The position numbers and the translations under genes are program-made. A stretch of 64,000 nucleotides of DNA from Alteribacter natronophilus (GTDB taxonomy: Bacteria > Bacillota > Bacilli > Bacillales > Salisediminibacteriaceae), in the NCBI RefSeq assembly GCF_006007885.1, contig NZ_VCRO01000001.1:1302001-1366000 (forward strand), in the 5' to 3' direction. Positions 8,865 through 16,758 of this stretch are shown here, in pieces. Positions within the stretch are counted from its first letter, which is position 1; the number at the start of each line of letters is the position of its first letter. The notes under the pieces were generated by a model. It worked only from the letters and a program-made list of their open reading frames with translations. It was not told the origin of the DNA and searched no databases.

Positions 8865-8915
8865 AAAAAGGGCGATCAGTCAGGCGGTTCTTTCACCTTA
8901 CTGATCACCCTTTTT
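8865..8915. terminator. Bidirectional terminator between yrzA and yrrS
   Basis: Stem arms AGGGCGATCAGT and ACTGATCACCCT (one mismatch) are flanked by an A-run on the left and a T-run on the right. Confidence 0.9.
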
Positions 8916-8928
8916 ACTCTTGCTGTTT

Positions 8929-9663
8929 TTAGTAAGGGTTATGGTCAAGCTGCTCTACAGAGACAGGCTGCCATCCCTCATTATCTACCCACTCAATCCG
9001 GACTCTAAACGGATTATCACTGTGTTCATCGAGACCTACCGTCCCTACAGCGCTCTGGGCATCCCCGCCATTTTCAACCCGCCACATAATCATATCGGAT
9101 TCATTTACATCAATGGCATAGGCAAATGCCTCACGCATTTCGTTCCAGTTCGTGCTGTCCCTTGTATAGTCAGCGTGGAACTCACCTTCTGAAAAGTTCT
9201 GCTCGGTCCCAATCGGTTCCCACTCACCGTCTTCCGGTGCAGAAGACCCGCTGCCGTTCTCATCTGATGTGTCGTCTTCTTCCGTACCATTTGTTTCTTC
9301 GGAGGAATCGTCAGCAGCTGTCTCCTCAGAAGATGCCCCTTCATCTTCTGTACCGTTTGAATCCTCTGATTCATCTGCGTCTTCTTCGTTAGTTCCTGTA
9401 TCGAAATCGCTCCCGAAATCATCTTCAGTTTCATCTTCCTCTGGAGCTTCTTCATTGGCTTGTTCTTCTGCTGTATTGTTTTCTTCCTGTTCCTCATCAC
9501 CGGCGGTAGGCGTTGTGCCTCCGCCTCCAAAGAGTGTCATTCCTCCGACTGCAAAAATAGAAACGACTACCAGAACAATGGCGATGTTCAGGAAACGGTT
9601 AATTCGCTGTTTTTTTCTCATTTCTGCCCGATTCGGGCTGCCGTATGTTCCATACTGAGCCAT
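8929..9663 (-). CDS. yrrS: YrrS-like membrane protein (DUF1510) with a long acidic linker
   Basis: About 244 residues. A basic cytoplasmic N-terminus (RAEMRKKQRINRF) precedes one transmembrane helix near residues 27-47. A linker of about 90 residues made almost only of E, D, S, T, N and G follows, then a C-terminal DUF1510 domain (EWEPIGTEQNFSEGEFHADY onward). The likely start is ATG 9663 after GGGAGGGG; upstream GTG or TTG codons in the frame lack a site. YrrS is co-located with pbpI and greA in B. subtilis; pbpI is missing here. Function is unknown. The acidic linker may reflect a saline habitat (inference). Confidence 0.85.
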   Translation of the reverse strand: MAQYGTYGSPNRAEMRKKQRINRFLNIAIVLVVVSIFAVGGMTLFGGGGTTPTAGDEEQEENNTAEEQANEEAPEEDETEDDFGSDFDTGTNEEDADESEDSNGTEDEGASSEETAADDSSEETNGTEEDDTSDENGSGSSAPEDGEWEPIGTEQNFSEGEFHADYTRDSTNWNEMREAFAYAIDVNESDMIMWRVENGGDAQSAVGTVGLDEHSDNPFRVRIEWVDNEGWQPVSVEQLDHNPY

Positions 9664-9817
9664 TCTTTCCCCTCCCTTTGCGGCAAGCTCATACACGGCT
9701 ATTATAACCTGTCTGCGTATATTTTTCGAGGCCTAATTCACCGGTGTGACCGTGTTTTCGACAATTTTACACGAGTCCGGCTCTTCTTTGCACAGCTGTG
9801 AGGATCTCTTGCAGACT

Positions 9818-10234
9818 TTTATATAGGCGTTTTCGGAAAGATTGTTTTTTGTTCCGCTGCAGGCGGACGCTTTCCGCGGGCATCGCTTCAGCCTCCTCGG
9901 GAAAAACACCCTGCGGGGTCTTCGCCTGATGCTGTTCCCGCCGGAGTCGCCGCCTTTCGCTGCATTATTAATTTGGTCAATAACAACAATCTATACGAAC
10001 ACAGCCTTTCGGAAAGATTGTTTTTCTACGCTGCAGACCGACGCTTTCCGCAGGCAACACCTCAGCGGCGTGAAAGTTTCCTGCTTCTTCCTCTGCCGGT
10101 TAAGCTCCGAAGAAGGCTGCGTCGAAGCAACTCGAAGATAACTCACGGAGTAATCGCTCGTCGCTGGAGTCATCGGCCTTTCGCTCCTAAATAACACCAA
10201 TTGCAACAATCTTTACGAAAAGAGCTTTTATATA
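9818..10234. mobile_element. Tandem pair of family 1 MITE-like elements with 8-bp target duplication
   Basis: Copy A spans about 9826-10006 and copy B about 10003-10226. Both ends carry related terminal inverted repeats ending in AAAGATTGTT: left end TTTTCGGAAAGATTGTT, right end read in reverse TTTTCGTAAAGATTGTT (16 of 17 match). The pair is flanked by the exact direct repeat TTTATATA (9818-9825 and 10227-10234). Each copy holds complementary GC-rich blocks that can fold into a long hairpin. There is no transposase gene. Copy B has an extra internal block similar to that in the copy at 1924-2145. Confidence 0.75.
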
Positions 10235-10262
10235 ACGCCTTGTCCGGAACAGCGGGAACATG

Positions 10263-10292
10263 CAAAAAGACACCCCGCCGGAACAGGGTGCC
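10263..10292 (-). terminator. Terminator of greA
   Basis: On the minus strand CACCC and GGGTG arms are followed by TCTTTTTG, just after the greA stop. Confidence 0.7.
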
Positions 10293-10310
10293 TTCTTTAC
10301 TGTCATAATG

Positions 10311-10784
10311 CTAGCTGACTTCGATAATCTCCACTTCCATGTCGCCGCCAGGAGTCGATACGCTGACTCTTTCGCCGATCGTTTTACCGAGAAGGCTCTG
10401 GGCCATCGGTGAATCGTTGGAGATTTTTCCTTCGATTGGATCGGCTTCTGCGCGGCCGACAATCTGATAGCTCTCTTCGTCCCCGTCAGGAAGCTCTTTA
10501 AACTTCACGGACTTACCAAGGCTTACCACATTGGAATCTCCGGCGTTTTCTTCGATTATTTCTGCATTACGGATCATTTTTTCCAGCTGGTTGATACGGC
10601 CTTCCACGAAAGCCTGCTCTTCTTTTGCAGAGTCGTACTCGGAGTTCTCGGAGAGATCACCGAAGTCACGAGCGACTTTTATCCGTTCAACGACTTCCTT
10701 GCGTCGTTCTGTTTTCAGGTGCTCCAGCTCCTTTTCGAGCTTCTGTTTTCCTTCTTCTGTCATATAATGCTTTTCTTCTACCAT
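10311..10784 (-). CDS. greA: Transcription elongation factor GreA
   Basis: A 157-residue protein that inserts its coiled coil into the RNA polymerase secondary channel and stimulates cleavage of backtracked RNA. The N-terminal coiled coil (about residues 5-75) carries the tip signature [20 protein letters not shown] with the catalytic acidic residues. The C-terminal FKBP-like domain includes [20 protein letters not shown] and LLGKTIGE. Length is standard. ATG 10784 follows GGAGGAG. It lies downstream of udk as in B. subtilis, separated by about 350 bases. Confidence 0.97.
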   Translation of the reverse strand: MVEEKHYMTEEGKQKLEKELEHLKTERRKEVVERIKVARDFGDLSENSEYDSAKEEQAFVEGRINQLEKMIRNAEIIEENAGDSNVVSLGKSVKFKELPDGDEESYQIVGRAEADPIEGKISNDSPMAQSLLGKTIGERVSVSTPGGDMEVEIIEVS

Positions 10785-10792
10785 GCTCTTTC

Positions 10793-11043
10793 ACTCCTCC
10801 AGACAATTTGCTCCACAAGCGAACGCTTACAATTTTTAAAGGCCATTTTACGCGAAAAAAGCGCCTGCGTCCATTCCGGACACGCCCTGTATATCAGTCA
10901 TATGAGAATTTCGGGTAAAAATGAACAGTATTTTAACAGAACCGTCTGAACGGTCTGTCTGTCCAAATCACGTTCGCTAAGTAAGAATAGGTACTAGCAT
11001 AAAGAAAAAATGCTCAAAACGCAAACAGAATACCTGCCGTCTA
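10793..11043. other. Gene-free region between udk and greA
   Basis: No coding region is supported on either strand. It should hold the greA promoter; the only distinct structure seen is the palindrome at 10937-10959. Confidence 0.5.
10937..10959. promoter_or_regulatory. Orphan palindrome, possible regulator binding site
   Basis: ACCGT-CTGA-ACGGT is a perfect 5+5 palindrome (10941-10954) that extends outward to ACAGA/TCTGT with one extra base. The form resembles TetR-type operators. It lies about 150 bases upstream of greA, and no regulator gene is nearby. Binding is speculative. Confidence 0.3.
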
Positions 11044-11045
11044 TA

Positions 11046-11084
11046 TAAATAAAGGCTCAGCGCCCTTTTTCAGGACGCTGAACA
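11046..11084 (-). terminator. Probable terminator downstream of udk
   Basis: TCAGCG and CGCTGA arms with adjoining pairs are followed on the minus strand by CCTTTATTTAT. The stem is imperfect and the U-run interrupted. Confidence 0.5.
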
Positions 11085-11132
11085 TACATTTCATACTGTT
11101 AAAGACAGTCTGTGCGTTTCTTCCTAATCCTA

Positions 11133-11768
11133 TTATAAAATGGCTTTTTCTTCAAGTACTGTTTTAATTTTCGTAACCATAAGGTCGATGGCCACGCGGT
11201 TTTGCCCGCCTTCAGGAACGATGACATCCGCATACCGTTTCGTGGGCTCAATGAACTGCTGGTGCATCGGACGGACCACATCAGTATACTGATCGATCAC
11301 AGATTCGATTGTCCGGCCACGCTCGTTGATGTCACGCATCATCCGGCGGATAATGCGTATATCTGCATCCGTATCCACAAACAGCTTAATATCCATCATA
11401 TCGCGCAGGCGTTCATCCTCAAGAATGAGGATTCCCTCAAGAATGATCACATCCCTCGGCTCCACGGGAATAACCTCATCACTGCGGGTATGGTTTTTAT
11501 AGTCGTAAACCGGCTTATCAATCCGCTCCTCATTTTTGAGCATTTTCAGATGCTCGAGGAGCAGGTCGTTATCAAAAGCGAGAGGATGATCGTAGTTCGT
11601 CTGAAGACGCTCCTCCATCGGCAGATGATCCTGGTTTTTATAATAGGCATCCTGTTCGATCATCACGATCGACTGGGTTTTAAACTGGCAGTAGATTTCG
11701 TTTGCAACGGTCGTTTTTCCGGAACCGGATCCGCCTGCAACACCGATAATAATCGGCTTTCTGTTCAT
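11133..11768 (-). CDS. udk: Uridine kinase
   Basis: A 211-residue cytosolic kinase that phosphorylates uridine or cytidine to UMP or CMP in pyrimidine salvage. It has the Walker A loop [12 protein letters not shown] at residues 9-20, the lid and substrate elements [12 protein letters not shown] and [11 protein letters not shown], and VILEGILIL as the Walker B-type strand. ATG 11768 overlaps nothing and starts immediately after the trhP2 stop, so it belongs to the trmR-trhP1-trhP2-udk transcription unit, the same order as yrrM-yrrN-yrrO-udk in B. subtilis. Confidence 0.96.
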   Translation of the reverse strand: MNRKPIIIGVAGGSGSGKTTVANEIYCQFKTQSIVMIEQDAYYKNQDHLPMEERLQTNYDHPLAFDNDLLLEHLKMLKNEERIDKPVYDYKNHTRSDEVIPVEPRDVIILEGILILEDERLRDMMDIKLFVDTDADIRIIRRMMRDINERGRTIESVIDQYTDVVRPMHQQFIEPTKRYADVIVPEGGQNRVAIDLMVTKIKTVLEEKAIL

Positions 11769-13037
11769 TTAGGATACTCCCTTTCTCATCATGTTGTCAG
11801 GGTAAAGATGCCGGTCCACTTTAAAGCGGACAATCTGAAGCGGATGCCTTGCTGCATCCAGTTCTCTCCCTTTTTCATCCCAGACTTTGTCCACTTTCTG
11901 GCTGAAATTATCAATTTCGGGTCCGAAAAACTCCACCGTATCACCGGGACGGAAAAAGTTCCGCTGCTGGAGCGTCACCATTTTCGTTTCCCTGTCGTAA
12001 TCAAGAACCAGTCCCGAGAAATCATGGGAAGCCTGGTGGCTGTGATTTTCAAACAGCTGTTCCTTATATCCGGGTACATTTTCAAAGAAGGCAGGGGCTG
12101 CCGGCCGGTTGGCACACTTGGCAAGCTCTGTTAGCCATTCCTGCTTAATTTTAAAGTTATCCGGATCTGCACAGTAGGCATCAATCACTTTCCGGTACAC
12201 ACTCACGACTGTTGCCACGTAATGAATTGATTTCATCCGCCCTTCGATCTTCAGGCTGTCAATCCCGGCCTCTACAAGCTTCGGTATGGATTCAATCAGG
12301 TTCAGGTCTTTTGGACTCATGGCAAACGGGGAATCGTCTTCGCCGAACAGGGCGTTTTCGCGGCTTGAAGCTTCACTGCCTTCATACAGATGGTAATCCC
12401 ACCGGCATGACTGGCAGCAGCCTCCCCGGTTTGAATCCCGGGCTGTCATGTGATTACTGAGCACACAGCGGCCGGAATAGGCGATGCACATTGCTCCGTG
12501 AATAAATGTTTCGATTTCAATATCCACGTTCTTCTTCATTTCGAGCATTTCCTGAAGGCCCACTTCTCTTGCAAGGACAACGCGCTCCAGTCCTTCTTCC
12601 TTCCAGAACTTCACTGCCTGCCAGTTTGTCAGTGACTGCTGGGTGGATAGGTGGATCTCAAGTTTCGGCGCTGCACGCTTGCATGTTTCAATAATAAGCG
12701 GGTCGGCAACGATAATCCCCTTAATTCCCACGCGCTGAAGTTCCTGAAGGTATTCCTCCAGGCCGTCCATGTTTTCATTGTGGGCGAAAATGTTCGTTGT
12801 AACATAAATGCAGGCGCCGTACTTCTTTGCAAAGTTGACTCCTTCTTCCATTTGATCGATGGAAAAATTACCTGCGTTTGATCGGAGTCCGAAGTCCCTT
12901 CCGCCGATAAATACAGCATCGGCCCCGTAATGGACGGCAATCTTCAGTTTCTCCAGATTCCCCGCCGGGGCAAGAAGCTCCGGCTTTTTCGTAATGATAC
13001 GTTTTTCCCCGCTCGTACGTTCAGCAGGCTGTCCCAT
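11769..13037 (-). CDS. trhP2: tRNA 5-hydroxyuridine synthesis protein TrhP2 (peptidase U32 family, YrrO)
   Basis: A 422-residue U32 protein. In Bacillus the two U32 paralogues cooperate in prephenate-dependent hydroxylation of wobble U34 in tRNA; they are not known to be proteases here. The full U32 signature is present (ETFIHGAMCIAYSGRCVLSN), with further Cys in RGGCCQSCRW, consistent with an iron-sulfur centre. A C-terminal beta-barrel-like segment (about residues 330-415) includes RNFFRPGDTVEFFGP. Length equals that of YrrO. It lies 13 bases after trhP1 and directly before udk. Confidence 0.92.
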   Translation of the reverse strand: MGQPAERTSGEKRIITKKPELLAPAGNLEKLKIAVHYGADAVFIGGRDFGLRSNAGNFSIDQMEEGVNFAKKYGACIYVTTNIFAHNENMDGLEEYLQELQRVGIKGIIVADPLIIETCKRAAPKLEIHLSTQQSLTNWQAVKFWKEEGLERVVLAREVGLQEMLEMKKNVDIEIETFIHGAMCIAYSGRCVLSNHMTARDSNRGGCCQSCRWDYHLYEGSEASSRENALFGEDDSPFAMSPKDLNLIESIPKLVEAGIDSLKIEGRMKSIHYVATVVSVYRKVIDAYCADPDNFKIKQEWLTELAKCANRPAAPAFFENVPGYKEQLFENHSHQASHDFSGLVLDYDRETKMVTLQQRNFFRPGDTVEFFGPEIDNFSQKVDKVWDEKGRELDAARHPLQIVRFKVDRHLYPDNMMRKGVS

Positions 13038-13050
13038 TGCTCATTCCCCC

Positions 13051-13980
13051 TTAATACACCGTTTCCTTGAAGAAGAACCCTGTATCCACGCTTCGGCTTT
13101 CAGGCTGAAGGGCTTTAGCACGTTCGAGAAATTCTTCTTTTTTATCAAAATAGCTGTCTTCGTTCTGTGCATAAAGATCGACGGCTTCCCGGTAGAGCCG
13201 GGTCATTTGAGTGAGATATTCACTGCTTTTCAGGATTCCGTCGATTTTAAAGCTGTCTATTTCCGCGTCCATCAGCTCGTCCAGCTCGTCAATCATGCAC
13301 ACATCCTTGGGGCTCATAATGTGTGTACCGTTCTCATCCTCCCATACAGGGTAGTCGTAATCACGCTCCGGATCATGCAGGAAAAGTGTGCGGTCCTTGC
13401 TTCTGCCTTCCACTTTCAGGTTTTTGCCTTGAAATTCCATGTAGTTGCCAAGAAGTGTTCTCTTTGACTGGAACATGCATGTCATTCCGTGGACCTGGAT
13501 CTCCACGGCAATATCAGCGTTTTCCTTTATCTCCACAACCGCATCGAGATTCAACTCTCTTGCCAGTACGGCACGGGCTGCCCCTTTCCGTCCCCAGTAG
13601 TTAACGGTATACCAGTTTGTTCCGGTCGTTTCCGTGCTCCAGTGCAGAGGAAGATCAGGTGCAGCTTCTCTTGCTGCCATAATCACCGCAGGATCGCCAA
13701 ACACAACACCGTCCACGCCGGTGTTCCCCAGAAAAGCCAGATAATCGTGGAGAAGAGGCAGTTTTTCGTTATGAAATAAGGCGTTCATTGCCACGTACAC
13801 TTTCGCTTTACCCTGCGCCTCTTTGACTGCAGTTTCAATATCGGCGCGGCTGAATTCTCCTGCCAGGCGCAGTCCGTAGGTTTCCTCACCGATGAGGAAC
13901 GCGTCAGCCCCTGCTTCAATAAGGGGAACGATATCTTCTGCTGATCGGGGCGTTACGAGTAATTCCGGTTTTACTGTCAT
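13051..13980 (-). CDS. trhP1: tRNA 5-hydroxyuridine synthesis protein TrhP1 (peptidase U32 family, YrrN)
   Basis: A 309-residue U32 paralogue, partner of the next gene. Compared with TrhP2 the U32 signature is degenerate: EIQVHGMTCMFQSKRTLLGN keeps one Cys and has Lys where the second should be, and the CC-x2-C cluster is missing. This suggests that only TrhP2 of the pair carries a full metal site (inference). The frame allows a start at 13995, but ATG 13980 follows AAGGTGGTG and gives the usual YrrN length. It follows trmR by 16 bases in the same operon. Confidence 0.9.
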   Translation of the reverse strand: MTVKPELLVTPRSAEDIVPLIEAGADAFLIGEETYGLRLAGEFSRADIETAVKEAQGKAKVYVAMNALFHNEKLPLLHDYLAFLGNTGVDGVVFGDPAVIMAAREAAPDLPLHWSTETTGTNWYTVNYWGRKGAARAVLARELNLDAVVEIKENADIAVEIQVHGMTCMFQSKRTLLGNYMEFQGKNLKVEGRSKDRTLFLHDPERDYDYPVWEDENGTHIMSPKDVCMIDELDELMDAEIDSFKIDGILKSSEYLTQMTRLYREAVDLYAQNEDSYFDKKEEFLERAKALQPESRSVDTGFFFKETVY

Positions 13981-13996
13981 GCTCGAAGGCACCACC

Positions 13997-14644
13997 TTAC
14001 TTTTTTATACTCACCATCAGGCCGTCTCCGACCGGATATATCATGCTTGTAAATCGCTCATCCTGCATACGTCTCTCATTGTACTCCTGGAGTCGGGTCA
14101 CCATCGTGCGGATCCGCTTCTTATCAGGCTCTTCCTCGCCTGCCACGTAGCCTTTAAACAGGATGTTATCGGAAAAAATGATACCGCCCTGTCTTACCAT
14201 CGGCTCATACAGTTCAAAAAAACGCTCGTACTGGCCTTTCGCTGCGTCGATAAACAGGGCATCGTAAGGGCCGTGTTTACTGACTTCCGCTTCTGTTTCC
14301 AGGGCGTCCCCTTCAATGATTCTGATGCGATCATCTGCTCGGGCACGTTCATGATAAACCGCTGCCTGAGCTGCACGTTCCGTATCGCGTTCAACCGTGA
14401 CGATTTGCGCATCAGGCAGACGGTCCGCAAGCCGCAGGGACGAGTAACCAATCGCTGTGCCAATTTCGAGTACTTTCCGCGCCCTGTGCAGCATGAGAAA
14501 CTGCAGCAGCGACTCCATGCCCGCCGGTTCCATAATCGGAACCCGTTCTTCATTGGCTTTCTGCTCCATTTCCTTAAGCAGACCGGTTCGGGGAGAGATC
14601 AGGGATTCAATATACTGTTCTGTTTTTGATGTATGGCTTTCCAT
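13997..14644 (-). CDS. trmR: tRNA 5-hydroxyuridine O-methyltransferase TrmR (YrrM)
   Basis: A 215-residue SAM-dependent class I methyltransferase of the COMT-like family that turns 5-hydroxyuridine into 5-methoxyuridine at tRNA position 34. The SAM-binding core is VLEIGTAIGYSSLRLA near residues 58-73, with DALFIDAAKGQYERFF for the metal-binding acidic residues. It heads trmR-trhP1-trhP2-udk, so hydroxylation and methylation genes sit in one unit. Its ribosome-binding site GAAGGAGG is embedded in a terminator-like hairpin. In B. subtilis mltG is immediately upstream; here a MITE-like element separates them. Confidence 0.93.
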   Translation of the reverse strand: MESHTSKTEQYIESLISPRTGLLKEMEQKANEERVPIMEPAGMESLLQFLMLHRARKVLEIGTAIGYSSLRLADRLPDAQIVTVERDTERAAQAAVYHERARADDRIRIIEGDALETEAEVSKHGPYDALFIDAAKGQYERFFELYEPMVRQGGIIFSDNILFKGYVAGEEEPDKKRIRTMVTRLQEYNERRMQDERFTSMIYPVGDGLMVSIKK

Positions 14645-14671
14645 AAAAAAGGGCCTCCTTCACAAGGGCCT
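14645..14671 (-). promoter_or_regulatory. Terminator-like hairpin that includes the trmR ribosome-binding site
   Basis: On the minus strand GGCC-CTT-GTG-AAGGA-GGCC forms a hairpin followed by six T residues and then the trmR ATG. The 3' arm contains the GAAGGAGG site. It could terminate readthrough from mltG and also hide the site in long transcripts. Confidence 0.55.
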
Positions 14672-14762
14672 CGATTAATTTCCGACTGGATTATTACTGT
14701 TCTAAACAACAGTTAATTTTATCACAAAGAGGATGCGGTGTTAAATCCAATTGTGACGTTTT

Positions 14763-14887
14763 ATTTACATGGCTCTGTTAAAGTTCGTTGTTGATTTTCG
14801 CTCTCTGCGCTCCCTTTTCGCTGGAGTGTCGCGCGTTCCAATCAACTTTTAAAAATCACCATTAAGATTTAACAGAGCCATTTACAT
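14763..14887. mobile_element. Family 2 MITE-like element with exact 8-bp target duplication
   Basis: A 109-bp element (14771-14879) bounded by perfect 12-bp terminal inverted repeats, GGCTCTGTTAAA and TTTAACAGAGCC, and flanked by the exact direct repeat ATTTACAT (14763-14770 and 14880-14887). It encodes nothing. A second copy lies at 62042-62152. It sits between mltG and trmR, genes that adjoin in B. subtilis. Confidence 0.85.
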
Positions 14888-14964
14888 AAGAAGAGAGATA
14901 CGAAGTTAACTTGTAATTATTTTTATTTACCTGTCCTGATCATAATCGGCAGCTTCCATTACCG

Positions 14965-14994
14965 CAAAAAAGAAACGCCCCTGACAGGGCGTTC
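14965..14994 (-). terminator. Terminator of mltG
   Basis: AACGCCC/GGGCGTT stem followed on the minus strand by TCTTTTTTG, touching the mltG stop. Confidence 0.88.
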
Positions 14995-14998
14995 CTCG

Positions 14999-16168
14999 TT
15001 ACTGATTATCCCGGTATTCGCGGAGAATCTGCTGGTGATCCTCATACGTTTCGCTCGGATGGAAATTACCTTCCGTGTCGTGATAGAAGTAGCGGTAGTC
15101 GTGCTCCTCAGGATCGAACGCAGCTCTGATCGACTCAGCTCCCGGGTTATTGATCGGGCCTGGCGGGAGACCGTCTATAACGTATGTGTTATAGGGGTTT
15201 TCGTACCTGGTCTGCTCCTGGGTAGGCGAGGATACACGCTCTCCATACCCATAAACCGCCGTCGGGTCCATCTGCAGCCGCATCGGGTTCTCGGCGCTTA
15301 GACGGTTGTCAATAATTCCGGAAATGATCCCGCGCTCATCATCGCCTGAAGCTTCCCCTTCAATGATGGAAGCAACCGTGAGAAGTTCATGAATACTGTA
15401 ATCCGTATCCGGGGCACCTTCACTAACGTTGTTGTATACACCCTGCATTCTGGCAATCATCCGCTCAATAATCTCTTCCTTTGAAGGGTTGTCGTCGGTA
15501 AAATCATACCGGGCCGGGAACAGATAGCCTTCAAGTGGATAACGGATGTTCTCGTTTTCAAGAATGGAACCATTAAGAATAGAGAATTGCCCAACTAACT
15601 CTTTAAGATACTCATCATCCTCCATAAGCTCCATCAGTTCTTCGTGTTCATGTTCTGTATTGTCGGCGATAACCGCCATGACTTCTTCAAGCCAGAGTCC
15701 TTCAGGCACCGTAAAATTGAGCTCATACTCCTCATCAATTCTTCCGTCCTTAAGGGATTCAATGATTTCGTCCATGTTCATGGAAGGCGAAAGTTCATAG
15801 GTTCCGGCCTGAAAACCGCTTTCGTTCCTGTATCGGACGTAGTAACGGAAAATCGTCCCGTTATCTACAATACCTTCGTCTTCAAGAATTGAACCGATTC
15901 CTGCACTGGAGGAACCCATTGGAATTTCAACTTCCCTGACTTCATCGTTATCCTCATCCACCGGGCCTATGGCGTTCGTAATGAATACGTATGTTCCGCC
16001 AATCACTCCCCCGACGGTGAGCACGATCAGTACGAAGCATACGAGTACGATTTTTCGTACGAGACTCGCTTCCTTCGCACGGTTTTCAAGTTTATGTACA
16101 ATTTTATCCTGTTCTTTTTTCTCATCTATACCGGACTGGTCCCGGTCTGTTCGGTTTTCATCAGACAA
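14999..16168 (-). CDS. mltG: Endolytic murein transglycosylase MltG (YrrL)
   Basis: A 389-residue membrane-anchored lytic transglycosylase thought to cut nascent glycan strands and set their length. The charged cytoplasmic N-terminus (about 38 residues) precedes one transmembrane helix near 39-64. An extracytoplasmic LysM-like part (VEIPMGSSSAGIGSILEDEG) leads into the YceG catalytic domain. The catalytic Glu lies in TVASIIEGEASGDDE, with RLQMDPTAVYGYG further on. The start is TTG 16168, seven bases after GGGGGA. It follows yrzB; both have their own terminators. Confidence 0.94.
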   Translation of the reverse strand: MSDENRTDRDQSGIDEKKEQDKIVHKLENRAKEASLVRKIVLVCFVLIVLTVGGVIGGTYVFITNAIGPVDEDNDEVREVEIPMGSSSAGIGSILEDEGIVDNGTIFRYYVRYRNESGFQAGTYELSPSMNMDEIIESLKDGRIDEEYELNFTVPEGLWLEEVMAVIADNTEHEHEELMELMEDDEYLKELVGQFSILNGSILENENIRYPLEGYLFPARYDFTDDNPSKEEIIERMIARMQGVYNNVSEGAPDTDYSIHELLTVASIIEGEASGDDERGIISGIIDNRLSAENPMRLQMDPTAVYGYGERVSSPTQEQTRYENPYNTYVIDGLPPGPINNPGAESIRAAFDPEEHDYRYFYHDTEGNFHPSETYEDHQQILREYRDNQ

Positions 16169-16300
16169 CAGCGGCTCCCCCTTTCACTTCCACTATTATA
16201 CTATAAAACGACAGAATTACGATACGAAAACGACAAATTCCGTCCTGTAGTCCTCTCCCGCGCCTTGGAATGCCTGTCTTCTCCATGCACAGGGCTCGCA

Positions 16301-16336
16301 CAAAAGAACCGCCTCCGTTTCCCGGAAGCGGCCGCA
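16301..16336 (-). terminator. Terminator of yrzB
   Basis: Nine-bp stem CCGCTTCCG/CGGAGGCGG followed by TTCTTTTG on the minus strand. Confidence 0.83.
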
Positions 16337-16342
16337 TTTTAT

Positions 16343-16657
16343 TTACTCTTCCTCATCACTGACGATGGTGTTGAACACTTCTGTCACCATTTCCCACTCT
16401 TCTTCACTTTCGATCATGAAAAGGCGGTCCGGTTCTTCATAGCGGAAAGCCTGAACTTCCACTTCTTCCTCGTCATCATTGTCCGTGCCTTCAGGCTGGA
16501 GGAATATATACGCATTGCTGTTTGTGTCCAGTTCAAAACGGAACAGTTCCTCAAACACATATTCCTCTCCTGTTTCCTGATCGGGAATGATAAATCTTTC
16601 TGCGTCATCAGCAGGTTCAAGTACGCGTACACCTTCAAGTTTGTTTTCTTCGCTCAT
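16343..16657 (-). CDS. yrzB: DUF1292 family protein (YrzB)
   Basis: A 104-residue strongly acidic soluble protein. The DUF1292 pattern is visible: FIIPDQETGEEYVFEELFRF, then AYIFLQPEG, an acidic stretch (DNDDEEEVEVQAFRYEE), and a C-terminal helix EEEWEMVTEVFNTIV. Function is unknown. The gene keeps its usual place between the Holliday resolvase-like gene and mltG, as in many Firmicutes. ATG 16657 is preceded by a GAGGG-type site. Confidence 0.9.
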   Translation of the reverse strand: MSEENKLEGVRVLEPADDAERFIIPDQETGEEYVFEELFRFELDTNSNAYIFLQPEGTDNDDEEEVEVQAFRYEEPDRLFMIESEEEWEMVTEVFNTIVSDEEE

Positions 16658-16758
16658 ATTAAACCCTCGCTTCTCATTTTTAGGTGTTTAAAAGCTTCTC
16701 CACCGGATGGCCCTGCATCCGCTTCTGTCCGCCTAATAAACAGTATTTCCCGCTTTTC

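Noticed and set aside
9269-9658. Serine-rich plus-strand frame
   Set aside because: Antisense shadow of the acidic linker of yrrS.
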